DNA of 47,179 bases from contig NZ_JADCNH010000031.1 in NCBI RefSeq assembly GCF_018904615.1, positions 1 to 47,179 of the forward strand. The letters run 5' to 3'. This document shows positions 25,319-33,826 of this stretch, piece by piece; the first letter of the stretch is position 1, and each line of letters begins with the position of its first letter. The stretch is from Verticiella alkaliphila. GTDB lineage: Bacteria; Pseudomonadota; Gammaproteobacteria; Burkholderiales; Burkholderiaceae_B. A model generated the notes under the pieces. That model was given only the letters and a program-made list of their open reading frames with translations, was not told the DNA's origin and made no database searches. A program made the position numbers and the translations under genes.

Positions 25319-26514
25319 GGCGTTGCCTCCGGGGTGCTTGCCTGACGGATCGTCTTGGCGTGCAGCAGCGCGGTGATGTCCTCGCTGGCGAAGCCCGCAT
25401 CGACCAGCACGGCGCGCGTGTGCTCACCGATGGCCGGGGCGGGGGCCGCCTCGCGCGGCACACCCAGGGCCGGCACGGTCGCGAGCGGCAGCGGGGGCAA
25501 GCCGGGCTGCGTCAGCGGCGTGAAGAGGCCCTGATGCGCCGCCTGCGGATGGGCCAGGACGCCCGCGTAGTCCCGCACCGGCGCATGCAGCACGTCGTGC
25601 TCGCGAAAACGCGCCGTCCACACGGCCACGTCAGCCTCGCGCAGTTGCGCCGTGATCGCGGCGTCCAGTTCGGCGCGGTGCGCCATGCGGCCGGGGTTGT
25701 CGGCAAATCGGGCGTCTGTCAGCCAGTCTGGTCGGTCGAGCGCCCGGGACAGGCGGGCGAACTGGTCGTCGTTGAGTACCACGATGGAGAGCAGCCCGTC
25801 CGCGGCGCGGAAGACGCCATTGGGCGCGCTGACGGCACCCGAACGGCGCTCGCCGGCCAGCGCATACTCGACGAGGTTGCCGGACTGCAGTGCCAGGCAC
25901 GCCTGCAGCAGACTGATCTGCACATGGCTGCCTCGGCCCGTCATGGCCCGTCGGTACAGCGCTGCCGAGGCGGCCTGTGCCGCATAGACGGCGGTGGCGA
26001 TGTCGGCCAGTAGCATGCCCAGGCGGCGCGGCTCCCCCTCGGCATCCTGGTTGCCGAACATCAGGCCCGTCTCAGCCTGCATCACGGAGTCGGAAGCCGG
26101 TGCGTCGGCAAAGGGGCCGTCCGGGCCGTAACCGCTGATGGACACGTACACGAGCCCAGGGTGCGCCGCGCAGAGCGCCTCGGCGCCCATGCCCATGCGT
26201 TCAGCCACACCGGGCCGGAAGTTCTGCACCACCACGTCGGCCTGCGCCGCGAGGCGCCTCAGCACGACCTGGCCCTGCGGTGCCCGGGCATCGACGCACA
26301 GGCCACGCTTGCCGGCGTTGTAGGCCAGGGACAGCGCGCTGTGCTCACCTCGCACGGTGCCCACGCCGCGTCCCCAGTCACCGGCGGGCGGCTCCGCCTT
26401 GGTGACGTGGGCGCCCTGCTGCCACAGGATATGGGTGCAGTAGGGGCCGGCGATGCCCTGGCTCAAGTCCAGGATCCGCAGATCGGCGAAGGGAAGGGGG
26501 AGGTCGACTGACAT
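25306..26514 (-). CDS. CaiB/BaiF (class III) CoA-transferase
   Basis: A 402-residue family III CoA-transferase. It opens with LPFADLRILDLSQGIAGPYCTHILWQQGAHVTKAEPPAGDWGR, followed by LAYNAGKRGLCVDARAPQG and VVVQNFRPGVAERMGMG, all conserved in this family. The catalytic aspartate is expected in RRLGMLLADIATAVYAAQAA. Such enzymes move CoA between acyl-CoA and free carboxylic acids, activating organic acids. ATG 26514 (MSVDLPLPFADL) is used rather than a more upstream in-frame start, matching the family N-terminus. It is the first gene of a minus-strand operon divergent from a LysR gene, with a symmetrical operator-like site between them. Confidence 0.94.
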   Translation of the reverse strand: MSVDLPLPFADLRILDLSQGIAGPYCTHILWQQGAHVTKAEPPAGDWGRGVGTVRGEHSALSLAYNAGKRGLCVDARAPQGQVVLRRLAAQADVVVQNFRPGVAERMGMGAEALCAAHPGLVYVSISGYGPDGPFADAPASDSVMQAETGLMFGNQDAEGEPRRLGMLLADIATAVYAAQAASAALYRRAMTGRGSHVQISLLQACLALQSGNLVEYALAGERRSGAVSAPNGVFRAADGLLSIVVLNDDQFARLSRALDRPDWLTDARFADNPGRMAHRAELDAAITAQLREADVAVWTARFREHDVLHAPVRDYAGVLAHPQAAHQGLFTPLTQPGLPPLPLATVPALGVPREAAPAPAIGEHTRAVLVDAGFASEDITALLHAKTIRQASTPEATPCAP

Positions 26515-26538
26515 GGGGTTCCGGTATTCACGTTGTCT

Positions 26539-26559
26539 GGGTATCCTAGATTCGTACCC
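26539..26559. promoter_or_regulatory. LysR operator-like inverted repeat
   Basis: Perfect 5-nt arms GGGTA (26539-26543) and TACCC (26555-26559) are separated by exactly 11 nt. It lies in the 87-nt space between the divergent CoA-transferase and LysR genes. LysR recognition sites are typically short inverted repeats with T-N11-A spacing, so this is the best candidate for the regulator's binding site. Confidence 0.55.
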
Positions 26560-26601
26560 CCGGCGAAACAATCACTCCACCTGTGCCTGGCGTGTTGACT
26601 C

Positions 26602-27549
26602 ATGATCGACAATCGACTGGATCTGAACCTGCTGCGCCTCTTCGTCACCGTGGTCGAGGCGCGTACGCTCACGCAGGCCGCGCAGCGTCTTGGCATGACG
26701 CGGTCGAACGTGTCGCGCCGGCTGAAGCTGCTCGAGGCCGACATGGGCGCACAGCTCATGCGGCGCACCACGCGGCACGTCGAGCCCACGCAGGCAGGAA
26801 TGCTGCTGTACCGGCATGGCGCTCGCATGCTCGAGGAGCTCACCACGGCCAAGGCCGCCATTGACAGCCTGGGCAGCACCGTGCGGGGCGACGTGCGCAT
26901 CCGCATGCCGACCGGCCTGGGGCGTCTCTATCTGGCACCGCTGCTGGTGGAGTTCGCCCGTCTCTATCCAGACATCACCCTGCGCGTGCTCATCAACGAC
27001 TACATCGGGGATCTGATCCCGGCGGAAGTCGATCTCGCCTTGAAGATCACTTCCGCGCCACCCGAAGATCACGTCGCGCGCAAGTTGTGTGATGTCGCCT
27101 GGTGCCTGTGTGCGTCGCCCGCGTTTCTCGCGCAGCGCGACGTGCCGCGATCGCTGGGCGATATCGCCGTCCTCGACCTCATCGCGCCCGCCTCGCTGGG
27201 GCGGCGCTTCGATCTGGTGTTCGACGCGAAGCGAGCGCCCCTGGCATTGCGCGTGACGCCGCGTATCCAGTCCGGGGATTACCCCTTCCTGCTGGACGCG
27301 GCGCTCGCGGGCCTGGGCGTGGCGCTCCTGCCTCGCTACGCCGTCTGGCGCGCCCTGCGCGAGGGGCATCTGCAGGAGGTCCTGCCGGCGCACGAGCCTC
27401 AGGGCGTGGGCGACAGTCTCTACCTGCTCACGGCACCGCAGCGCTATCCGACCCGGGCCACGCAGGTGCTCAAGGACTACCTGCATGCGCACATCCGTCA
27501 GCACGAGGCGGACTGGGCGCGCCCCGACCCAGCGGACGGCGCGCGGTAA
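26602..27549 (+). CDS. LysR-family transcriptional regulator (module 2)
   Basis: A 315-residue LysR protein of the CrgA/DsdC-like subgroup common in Burkholderiales. The DNA-binding region reads LDLNLLRLFVTVVEARTLTQAAQRLGMTRSNVSRRLKLLEADMGAQLMRRTTRHVEPTQAG. The effector domain starts VRGDVRIRMPTGLGRLYLAPLLVEFARLYPDITLRV. It is divergent from the CoA-transferase/oxidoreductase/Bug genes and likely controls them through the 26539-26559 repeat. dnaB follows 29 nt after its stop on the same strand, so read-through into dnaB is possible. Confidence 0.95.
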   Translation: MIDNRLDLNLLRLFVTVVEARTLTQAAQRLGMTRSNVSRRLKLLEADMGAQLMRRTTRHVEPTQAGMLLYRHGARMLEELTTAKAAIDSLGSTVRGDVRIRMPTGLGRLYLAPLLVEFARLYPDITLRVLINDYIGDLIPAEVDLALKITSAPPEDHVARKLCDVAWCLCASPAFLAQRDVPRSLGDIAVLDLIAPASLGRRFDLVFDAKRAPLALRVTPRIQSGDYPFLLDAALAGLGVALLPRYAVWRALREGHLQEVLPAHEPQGVGDSLYLLTAPQRYPTRATQVLKDYLHAHIRQHEADWARPDPADGAR

Positions 27550-27578
27550 AATCGCCGTCTTCTCCTTCAGGTCCCCCC

Positions 27579-28952
27579 ATGAATACTCCCGCCGATCCTC
27601 AGGTCGAAGGCCTGCGCGTGCCCCCCCATTCCATCGAGGCGGAGCAGTCCGTCCTGGGCGGGTTGCTGCTGGACAACGCTGCCTGGGATCGCATCGCCGA
27701 CGTGATCGGCGAGGGCGACTTCTACCGCTACGATCACCGGCTGATCTACCAGCACATCGCCCGTCTGATCGGGCTGTCGCGTCCGGCGGACGTGATCACG
27801 GTGTTCGAATCGCTGCAGACGGCGGGCAAGATCGATGACATGGGCGGGCTCGCGTATCTCAATTCGCTCGCCCAGAACACGCCGTCGGCCGCCAACATCC
27901 GGCGTTATGCGGAGATCGTTCGCGACCGGGGCGTGCTGCGCAAGCTCGTCACCGTGGCCGATGAGATCTCCGCCGGCGCCTTCAATCCGCAGGGCAAGGA
28001 AACCCGTCAGCTGCTGGACGAGGCCGAGTCGCGCATCTTCCAGATCGCCGAGGAAGGCTCGCGTGGCAACGCGGGCTTCCAGGAGATCCAGCCGCTGCTG
28101 GGCCAGGTGGTGGATCGCATCGACGAGCTGTATCACCGCGAAGGCGACACGGAAGTCACAGGCGTGCCGACGGGCTTCGTCGATCTGGACAAGATGACCT
28201 CCGGCCTGCAGGGCGGGGATCTGGTCATCGTGGCCGGGCGTCCCTCGATGGGCAAGACCTCGTTCTCCATGAACATCGGCGAGCACGTGGCGATCGAGCA
28301 GGGCCTGCCGGTGGCGGTGTTCTCCATGGAAATGGGCGCGGCCCAGCTTGCCATGCGGATGCTGGGCTCGGTGGGCCTCCTGGATCAGCACCGCCTGCGT
28401 ACCGGCAAGCTCGAGGCCGATGACTGGCCGCGCGTGACGCACGCCATTCAGCGCATGCAGCAGGCCCAGCTCTACATCGATGAAACCCCGGCGCTGAGCG
28501 CGATGGAAGTGCGCGCCCGTGCGCGCCGGTTGGCGCGTCAGTGCGGCAAGCTTGGCCTCATCATCATCGACTACCTGCAGCTCATGGGCGGCTCGGGCAA
28601 CGGCGAGAACCGCGCCACGGAAATCTCGGAAATCAGCCGCTCGATGAAAGGTCTGGCCAAGGAACTGGACTGCCCGCTGATCGCGCTCTCGCAGCTGAAC
28701 CGAAGCCTGGAGCAGCGCCCCAATAAGCGCCCGGTGATGAGCGATCTGCGCGAATCCGGTGCTATCGAGCAGGATGCGGACTTGATCCTCTTCATCTACC
28801 GCGACGAGGTCTACAACCCGGATACTCCGGACAAGGGGACGGCCGAAATCATCATCGGCAAGCAGCGTAACGGCCCCATCGGGACCGTGCGCATGACCTT
28901 CCAGGGCTCGAGCACGCGCTTCCTGAACTTCTCGGGCTCGCCGTCGTACTGA
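27579..28952 (+). CDS. dnaB: Replicative DNA helicase DnaB
   Basis: A 457-residue hexameric replicative helicase. The N-terminal domain reads PPHSIEAEQSVLGGLLLDNAAWDRIADVI. The RecA-like C-terminal domain begins VTGVPTGFVDLDKMTSGLQGGDLVIVAGRPSMGKTSFSMNI (Walker A GRPSMGKT). Walker B is LIIIDYLQLM, and LSQLNRSLEQRPNKRPVMSDLRESGAIEQDADLILFIYR is the DnaB signature. ATG 27579 gives the usual start (MNTPADPQVEGLRVPPHSIEAEQ). No intein or insertion is present. In related genomes dnaB usually follows rplI directly; here the module at 23260-27549 lies between them. Confidence 0.98.
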   Translation: MNTPADPQVEGLRVPPHSIEAEQSVLGGLLLDNAAWDRIADVIGEGDFYRYDHRLIYQHIARLIGLSRPADVITVFESLQTAGKIDDMGGLAYLNSLAQNTPSAANIRRYAEIVRDRGVLRKLVTVADEISAGAFNPQGKETRQLLDEAESRIFQIAEEGSRGNAGFQEIQPLLGQVVDRIDELYHREGDTEVTGVPTGFVDLDKMTSGLQGGDLVIVAGRPSMGKTSFSMNIGEHVAIEQGLPVAVFSMEMGAAQLAMRMLGSVGLLDQHRLRTGKLEADDWPRVTHAIQRMQQAQLYIDETPALSAMEVRARARRLARQCGKLGLIIIDYLQLMGGSGNGENRATEISEISRSMKGLAKELDCPLIALSQLNRSLEQRPNKRPVMSDLRESGAIEQDADLILFIYRDEVYNPDTPDKGTAEIIIGKQRNGPIGTVRMTFQGSSTRFLNFSGSPSY

Positions 28953-29089
28953 TCCGGGGCGGCTCGCCCGTATCGGTGGATGTTGCCTGGCCTTGACGCA
29001 TGCCATGCCGCCTCGCGCGCGCGACGGCCGCAGCGATGTGTTGGGCCGCCGTCACACGGCACGTCGCGTAACAAGTGCCGCACAGCCCT

Positions 29090-29110
29090 GAGGGTAAGAT
29101 ATCTTCCCTC
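29090..29110. promoter_or_regulatory. Near-perfect palindrome upstream of the AI-2E family transporter
   Basis: Arms GAGGG (29090-29094) and CCCTC (29106-29110) flank the self-complementary core AAGATATCTT, with a single extra T after the first arm. It ends 35 nt before the transporter start, in a 193-nt dnaB/transporter gap that holds no gene. It could be an operator or an RNA hairpin; no regulator is known. Confidence 0.35.
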
Positions 29111-29145
29111 TCGCGCTGCCCGGAGCCTCACTGCGCAAAGTATCG

Positions 29146-30291
29146 ATGGAACACAAGGCCTTCATTCTGCTGTTGGCCATTGTGACGGTCGCTTTCGGCT
29201 GGGTTCTCCTGCCGTTCTATGGCGCGGTGTTCTGGGCAGTCATTCTCGCCATCATCTTCAACCCGCTGCAGCGGGCCTTGCAACGGCGCATCCGCAATCG
29301 CAACCTGGCTTCCCTGGGCTCGTTGCTCGTGTGCGTGCTGATCGCCGTGCTCCCCGTGATCCTGATCGCGATGTCGCTCGTGCAGGAAGTCACCGGTCTC
29401 TATCAGCGCATCAACACGGGGCAGCAGGATTTCGGCGCCTACGCCGAGCAGATCCGGCAGGCCCTGCCGTCGTTCGCGCAGGATTGGCTCAATCGCATCG
29501 GCATGACGGATTTCGATTCGATCCGCAATCGTCTGTCCGAAGGCGCGCTGGCCGGCAGCCAGTTCATCGCCAATCGCGCGCTGAACATCGGACAGAACAC
29601 CTTCCAGTTCGTCGTCAACTTCTTCGTGATGCTGTACCTGTTGTTCTTCTTCTTTCGGGATGGTGCGCAGCTCGCCCGGCGTATCCGCGACGCCGTACCG
29701 CTGGAAGAAAGCCGCAAGCGCCAGCTCTTTGCCAAGTTCACGACGGTGGTCCGTGCCACGGTGAAGGGCAACGTGATCGTAGCGATCACGCAAGGCGCCC
29801 TGGGCGGTCTCGCGTTCTGGTTCTTCGACATCCAGGGCGCCTTGCTCTGGGCCGTGCTCATGGCCGTCCTGTCGCTGCTGCCGGCCGTCGGCGCGGGCCT
29901 TGTCTGGGGGCCGGTGGCAATCTACTTCATCGTGACGGGGGCAGTGGTGCAGGGCATTGCGCTCACGGTGTACGGCATCCTCGTGATCGGCCTCGTGGAC
30001 AACATCCTGCGTCCGATCCTGGTGGGCAAGGACACCAAGATGCCGGACTACGTCATCCTCATCTCCACCCTGGGCGGCATGGCGCTGCTGGGCCTGAACG
30101 GTTTCGTGATCGGCCCGTTGATCGCCGCGCTCTTCATGGCCGCCTGGGCGCTCTTCGCCAATTCGGACGATGACCAGTCGCGTCCCGCGCCGATCGCCGA
30201 GTCCCCATTGGCGGGGCGACGCGTGGAGAACACCGGACCGAAGATCAATACCACCACCGCGCCTGCGGTACCGCGGATCGATCGACCCTGA
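29146..30291 (+). CDS. AI-2E/PerM-family membrane transporter
   Basis: A 381-residue polytopic membrane protein of the AI-2E (PerM/YdiK) family. Hydrophobic segments include the N-terminal pair (AFILLLAIVTVAFGWVLL; GAVFWAVILAIIF) and LGSLLVCVLIAVLPVILIAMSLV. A soluble amphipathic middle section follows (YQRINTGQQDFGAYAEQIRQALPSF). The conserved C-terminal half includes VVNFFVMLYLLFFFFRDG, TVKGNVIVAITQGALGGLAFW and DNILRPILVGKDTKMPDYVILISTLGGMALLGLNGFVIGPL. Members export varied small molecules or act in Na+/H+ exchange; AI-2 export is shown for only some. The last ~35 residues are a polar Pro/Thr-rich tail. Confidence 0.93.
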   Translation: MEHKAFILLLAIVTVAFGWVLLPFYGAVFWAVILAIIFNPLQRALQRRIRNRNLASLGSLLVCVLIAVLPVILIAMSLVQEVTGLYQRINTGQQDFGAYAEQIRQALPSFAQDWLNRIGMTDFDSIRNRLSEGALAGSQFIANRALNIGQNTFQFVVNFFVMLYLLFFFFRDGAQLARRIRDAVPLEESRKRQLFAKFTTVVRATVKGNVIVAITQGALGGLAFWFFDIQGALLWAVLMAVLSLLPAVGAGLVWGPVAIYFIVTGAVVQGIALTVYGILVIGLVDNILRPILVGKDTKMPDYVILISTLGGMALLGLNGFVIGPLIAALFMAAWALFANSDDDQSRPAPIAESPLAGRRVENTGPKINTTTAPAVPRIDRP

Positions 30292-30353
30292 GCTGCCGGC
30301 GCGTAGGCGTAGCTTGCCGGCGCATTCCGAGGCAAGCCCCGTCCTTGCCCGCG

Positions 30354-31280
30354 TCAGTGTCCGATGCACACGCGGTTGCGCCCTGCGGTCTTGGCGGCAT
30401 ACAACGCGGTGTCAGCGGTGTGCAAGAGCATGCGTGTGAGTTCTGCCAGATCGCCATGCCAGGGCTCTGAACGATGCGCGAGCCCGATGCTCGCGCTGAC
30501 GCACCCGTGAGGGCTAGCAGGATGGTCGATCGCCAGGGCGAGAATCGCCTGGCGAATGCTTTCGGCGAGTCGGGCTGCGGCTTCGACGCTGCGCTGGGGC
30601 AGGAGCACCACAAATTCCTCCCCACCGAAGCGCGCGGCACTGTCGGCTGGGCTCTCGAGCGACGCCTGCAGAACGCCAGCGATGCGACGCAGGCAGTCAT
30701 CGCCCGCCAGGTGGCCATTGGCATCGTTGTACGCCTTGAAGCAGTCGACATCAATCATGAGCAGCGCGAAGCCTGGCGGCGCTGGCGTGTCGGTTGGCAT
30801 GGCCTTTGCCAGGGCGAGATCCAGCGAGCGGCGATTGCCCAGGCCAGTCAGGGCGTCAGAATGCGCGAGTTGGGTGACCTCGGATTGTGCCTGCGCGAGC
30901 TCCCCGATGGTGCTGAGCAGCACGCGCTGCAGGCTCACGTGCTGCGTCACATTGGCAAGTGTCACCGAAAGCGCAAAGGCCGGTCGAGCGGCGCCGACGG
31001 CGCTGACCGACACCGAATACGCTCCATCCCAAAGGCGGATCTCGTGATCCGGCACCATGCCGTGCTGATCAAGCGTGCGGAAGTCTCGGCGCACGTTGTC
31101 GATGTGATCCTGCGGGTTCAGCCCGATCATCGTGCGTCCGATGATGCTTTCAAGTGGCGTGCGCAGCAGTGCCGCGTAGCGCTGACTCGCCGCGAGAAAG
31201 ACGAGTGATCGGTCGATGACGCATGTTGCGACGGGGAGCGATTCATAGACACCGTGCAAAGCCTCGGCGGTCAACAGCAT
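30354..31280 (-). CDS. Diguanylate cyclase (PAS-GGEEF)
   Basis: A 308-residue cytoplasmic signalling protein. The N-terminal PAS-like sensor (about residues 5-125) includes ESLPVATCVIDRSLVFLAASQRYAALL and IIGRTMIGLNPQDHI. The C-terminal GGDEF domain has DALTGLGNRRSLDLAL, FALLMIDVDCFKAYNDANGHLAGDDCLRRIA and an intact FGGEEFVVLLPQ active site, so it should make cyclic di-GMP from GTP. The inhibitory I-site position, normally RxxD nine residues before GGEEF, reads SPAD, so classic product inhibition is probably lost. ATG 31280 is selected for its AAGGA SD. The gene lies after the phoH terminator and converges on the AI-2E transporter gene. Confidence 0.93.
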   Translation of the reverse strand: MLLTAEALHGVYESLPVATCVIDRSLVFLAASQRYAALLRTPLESIIGRTMIGLNPQDHIDNVRRDFRTLDQHGMVPDHEIRLWDGAYSVSVSAVGAARPAFALSVTLANVTQHVSLQRVLLSTIGELAQAQSEVTQLAHSDALTGLGNRRSLDLALAKAMPTDTPAPPGFALLMIDVDCFKAYNDANGHLAGDDCLRRIAGVLQASLESPADSAARFGGEEFVVLLPQRSVEAAARLAESIRQAILALAIDHPASPHGCVSASIGLAHRSEPWHGDLAELTRMLLHTADTALYAAKTAGRNRVCIGH

Positions 31281-31374
31281 GGGTGAGTCCTTCTTGCCGG
31301 GGCGGGCCCGGCAAACGATCGGAAGAATCGGCCGCACATGCGACGCGGGGGCGTGCACAGCCGGGAATGCAGAC

Positions 31375-31402
31375 AAAAAAGCGCGACCGTTGCCGGTCGC
31401 GC
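31375..31402 (-). terminator. Rho-independent terminator of phoH operon
   Basis: On the minus strand a 9-bp stem GCGCGACCG/CGGTCGCGC with a 4-nt loop is followed by six T. It starts about 26 nt after the phoH stop codon. Confidence 0.93.
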
Positions 31403-31427
31403 CTGTCTTGCCTTTGCGCAAAGAGAG

Positions 31428-33260
31428 TTACAGGATATCCGCCGCGTAATCTGCCAGGCGCGAGCGCTCGCCGCGCTGCAGAGTGACGTGGCCCGAGTGC
31501 GGCCAGCCCTTGAAGCGATCCACCACGTAGGTGAGGCCCGAGCTGCCCTCGGTGAGGTAGGGCGTGTCGATCTGCGCGATGTTGCCCAGGCACACCACCT
31601 TGGTACCAGGGCCGGCACGCGTGATGAGTGTCTTCATCTGCTTGGGCGTCAGGTTCTGCGCCTCGTCGATGATGAGGAACTTGTTGAGGAAGGTGCGCCC
31701 GCGCATGAAGTTGAGCGACTTCACCTTGATGCGCGAGCGGATGAGATCCATGGTGGCCGCGCGGCCCCACTCGCCGCCATGATTGCCGCCGCCGGGCTCG
31801 CCATCACCCATGTTGAGCACGTCGAGGTTGTCCTCGAGCGCGCCCATCCAGGGCAGCATCTTCTCTTCTTCCGTGCCGGGCAGAAAGCCGATGTCCTCGC
31901 CCACCGGCACCGTGACGCGGGTCATGATGATCTCGGTGAAGCGCTTGGTCTCGAGCACCTGCGTGAGGCCGGCCGCCAAGGCGAGCAGCGTCTTGCCGGT
32001 ACCGGCCTGACCCAGGAGCGAGACAAAGTCGCAATCTGTGTTCATGAGCAGATTGAGCGCGAAATTCTGCTCGCGGTTGCGCGCCGTGATGCCCCACACG
32101 TTGTTCTTGTTGTGGGTGTAGTCGCGCAGCGTCTGCAGCACGGCCGTGCGGCCATTGAGCTCGCGTACCTGCGCGTACAGCGGCATGCTGCCTTCGAAGT
32201 ACACGAACTGATTGATGTGGAACTTCTCGCACAGCGGCCCGTTGATGCGATAGAAGGTGCTGCCGCCCTGTTGCCAGGATTCGACGCCCTTGCCGTGGCG
32301 ATTCCAGAAGTCCTCCGGCAGTGCCATGATGCCGGAGTAGAGCAGGTCGGCATCTTCCAGGACCTGGTCATTGAAGTAGTCCTCGGCGGCCATGCCCAGG
32401 GCGCGCGCCTTCAGGCGCATGTTGATGTCCTTGGACACCAGCACCACTTCCCGGTCGGTGTATTGGCCTTGCAGCGCATGCACCACGCCCAGGATCTGGT
32501 TGTCGGCCTTGCCCACCGGCAATTCGGCCGGCAGGCCGTTGGCCATCGCCCTGGTCTGCAGGAGCAGCTTGCCCTTGGCCTCGCGGTTGCCGAGCGACGA
32601 CAACGGCACGCCTTCGGCGATCGAACGCTCGTCGGTGATGAGCGTGTCGAGCGTGCGGCTCACCTGGCGCGCGTTGCGCGCCACTTCGGACATGCCCTTC
32701 TTGTTGTGATCGAGCTCCTCCAGCGTCATCATCGGCAGGAAGACGTCGTGCTCCTCGAAGCGAAAGAGCGAGCTCGGATCGTGCATGAGCACGTTCGTGT
32801 CGAGCACGAAGAGCTTGCGCGCCGTGCTCGCGGTGGCAGCGTTGTTGGCGCGGGAGCTCTGGCGGGTGCGCGCCGCAGGCGTGGGCTTGACCGCACGCGG
32901 GCTGTCCAGGGCATCGCTCTGACGGGCGGTGGGCACGGCGGGCTGGGCCGGTGCCCGGCTCTCGATGGCCGGCGGGCTGGCAGGCATGTCCGTCACGTCC
33001 GCGACTGGCGTGGCGGCAGCGGACGGGGCCGGCTGCAGCAGAACACCCGCGGCGGAGGATTTGCGCGCGGACTTGCGCGCCGGCTTGGCCGGCGTGAGAT
33101 CACTGGGGGGCAGGCCGGCCAGCTCAGGTTGCAGCGGCTCTGCGGGTTCAGGGGTGGCGACAGCGGCCAACTTGGCCGTGCGCCGGGTGGTCAACGCCGG
33201 TGCCTTCTCGGGTGCGGGAAGAATCGTTGCGGGCCGAGTCGGCATCTTGGGAAGCGGCAT
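31428..33260 (-). CDS. phoH: PIN-PhoH fusion protein (PhoH-family ATPase)
   Basis: A 610-residue PhoH2-like protein joining a PIN ribonuclease domain to a PhoH ATPase. The first ~145 residues are a Pro/Ala/Lys-rich low-complexity extension. The PIN domain follows (KLFVLDTNVLMHDP, with acidic residues in LEELDHNKKG and VSKDINMRLKA). The PhoH domain has Walker A GQAGTGKTLLALAAGL and Walker B KFLIIDEAQNLTPKQMKTLITRAG. Such fusions can unwind and cut RNA. ATG 33260 (MPLPKMPTRPATILP) with an upstream GGAG is preferred to a TTG at 33293. bcp lies 78 nt upstream on the same strand, so the genes are likely co-transcribed. Confidence 0.94.
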   Translation of the reverse strand: MPLPKMPTRPATILPAPEKAPALTTRRTAKLAAVATPEPAEPLQPELAGLPPSDLTPAKPARKSARKSSAAGVLLQPAPSAAATPVADVTDMPASPPAIESRAPAQPAVPTARQSDALDSPRAVKPTPAARTRQSSRANNAATASTARKLFVLDTNVLMHDPSSLFRFEEHDVFLPMMTLEELDHNKKGMSEVARNARQVSRTLDTLITDERSIAEGVPLSSLGNREAKGKLLLQTRAMANGLPAELPVGKADNQILGVVHALQGQYTDREVVLVSKDINMRLKARALGMAAEDYFNDQVLEDADLLYSGIMALPEDFWNRHGKGVESWQQGGSTFYRINGPLCEKFHINQFVYFEGSMPLYAQVRELNGRTAVLQTLRDYTHNKNNVWGITARNREQNFALNLLMNTDCDFVSLLGQAGTGKTLLALAAGLTQVLETKRFTEIIMTRVTVPVGEDIGFLPGTEEEKMLPWMGALEDNLDVLNMGDGEPGGGNHGGEWGRAATMDLIRSRIKVKSLNFMRGRTFLNKFLIIDEAQNLTPKQMKTLITRAGPGTKVVCLGNIAQIDTPYLTEGSSGLTYVVDRFKGWPHSGHVTLQRGERSRLADYAADIL

Positions 33261-33338
33261 ATGCCAGGTCTCCAGGGGGTTCTCTAGGGACAATAGCGCA
33301 ATTTGATGACGGAAAGCGCGAGGCGTGGCCGCGGGGCG

Positions 33339-33803
33339 TCACTGGGCCTGAACGGCCTCCAGAACCGCTTGAACATGGCCAGGCACCTTGACACCTCGCC
33401 ATTCGCGTGCCAGCCGGCCTTCGCGGTCGATGATGAACGTGCTGCGCTCGATGCCACGCACCTGTTTGCCATACATGTTCTTCATCTTCATGACGCCGAA
33501 GGCCTCGCACAGCGTCTCGTCCGGATCGCTCGCGAGCGTGAAGGGCAGGGCCTGCTTGGTGCAGAAATTCTCGTGCGATTTGAGGCTGTCGCGCGAGACG
33601 CCGATCACCTTGGCGCCTGCCGCCTCGAACTCGGCATGCAGGTCGCGAAAGCCCTGGGCCTGCGTCGTGCAGCCGGGCGTGTTGTCCTTGGGGTAGAAGT
33701 ACAGCACGACGGTCTGCCCGCGCAGATCCGACAGCGTGAGCGGCCCCTGCGTGGTGTTCAGGGCGAGATCGGGCACGGGCGTGCCGACGGCGATGGCAGT
33801 CAT
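33339..33803 (-). CDS. bcp: Thioredoxin-dependent thiol peroxidase (Bcp/PrxQ)
   Basis: A 154-residue peroxiredoxin of the BCP/PrxQ group, which reduces hydrogen peroxide and organic peroxides using thioredoxin. The peroxidatic Cys45 sits in VVLYFYPKDNTPGCTTQ. The usual resolving cysteine five residues later is replaced by Gln (TPGCTTQAQ). Cys81 lies 36 residues after Cys45, the spacing known for PrxQ enzymes that resolve through a helix-3 cysteine (as in Xylella PrxQ), so it is probably the resolving residue. ATG 33803 (MTAIAVGTPVPDL) fits the family start. It lies between the Mth938-like gene (23 nt upstream) and phoH. Confidence 0.94.
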   Translation of the reverse strand: MTAIAVGTPVPDLALNTTQGPLTLSDLRGQTVVLYFYPKDNTPGCTTQAQGFRDLHAEFEAAGAKVIGVSRDSLKSHENFCTKQALPFTLASDPDETLCEAFGVMKMKNMYGKQVRGIERSTFIIDREGRLAREWRGVKVPGHVQAVLEAVQAQ

Positions 33804-33826
33804 GGGGATTCCTTCGGACAAGACGG

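Noticed and set aside
28953-28985. Terminator after dnaB
   Set aside because: A short GGGCG/CGCCC hairpin is present but has only 5 bp and no T-run.
31338-33287. A 649-codon open frame opposite phoH
   Set aside because: Shadow of the PIN-PhoH gene; it also runs through the phoH terminator.
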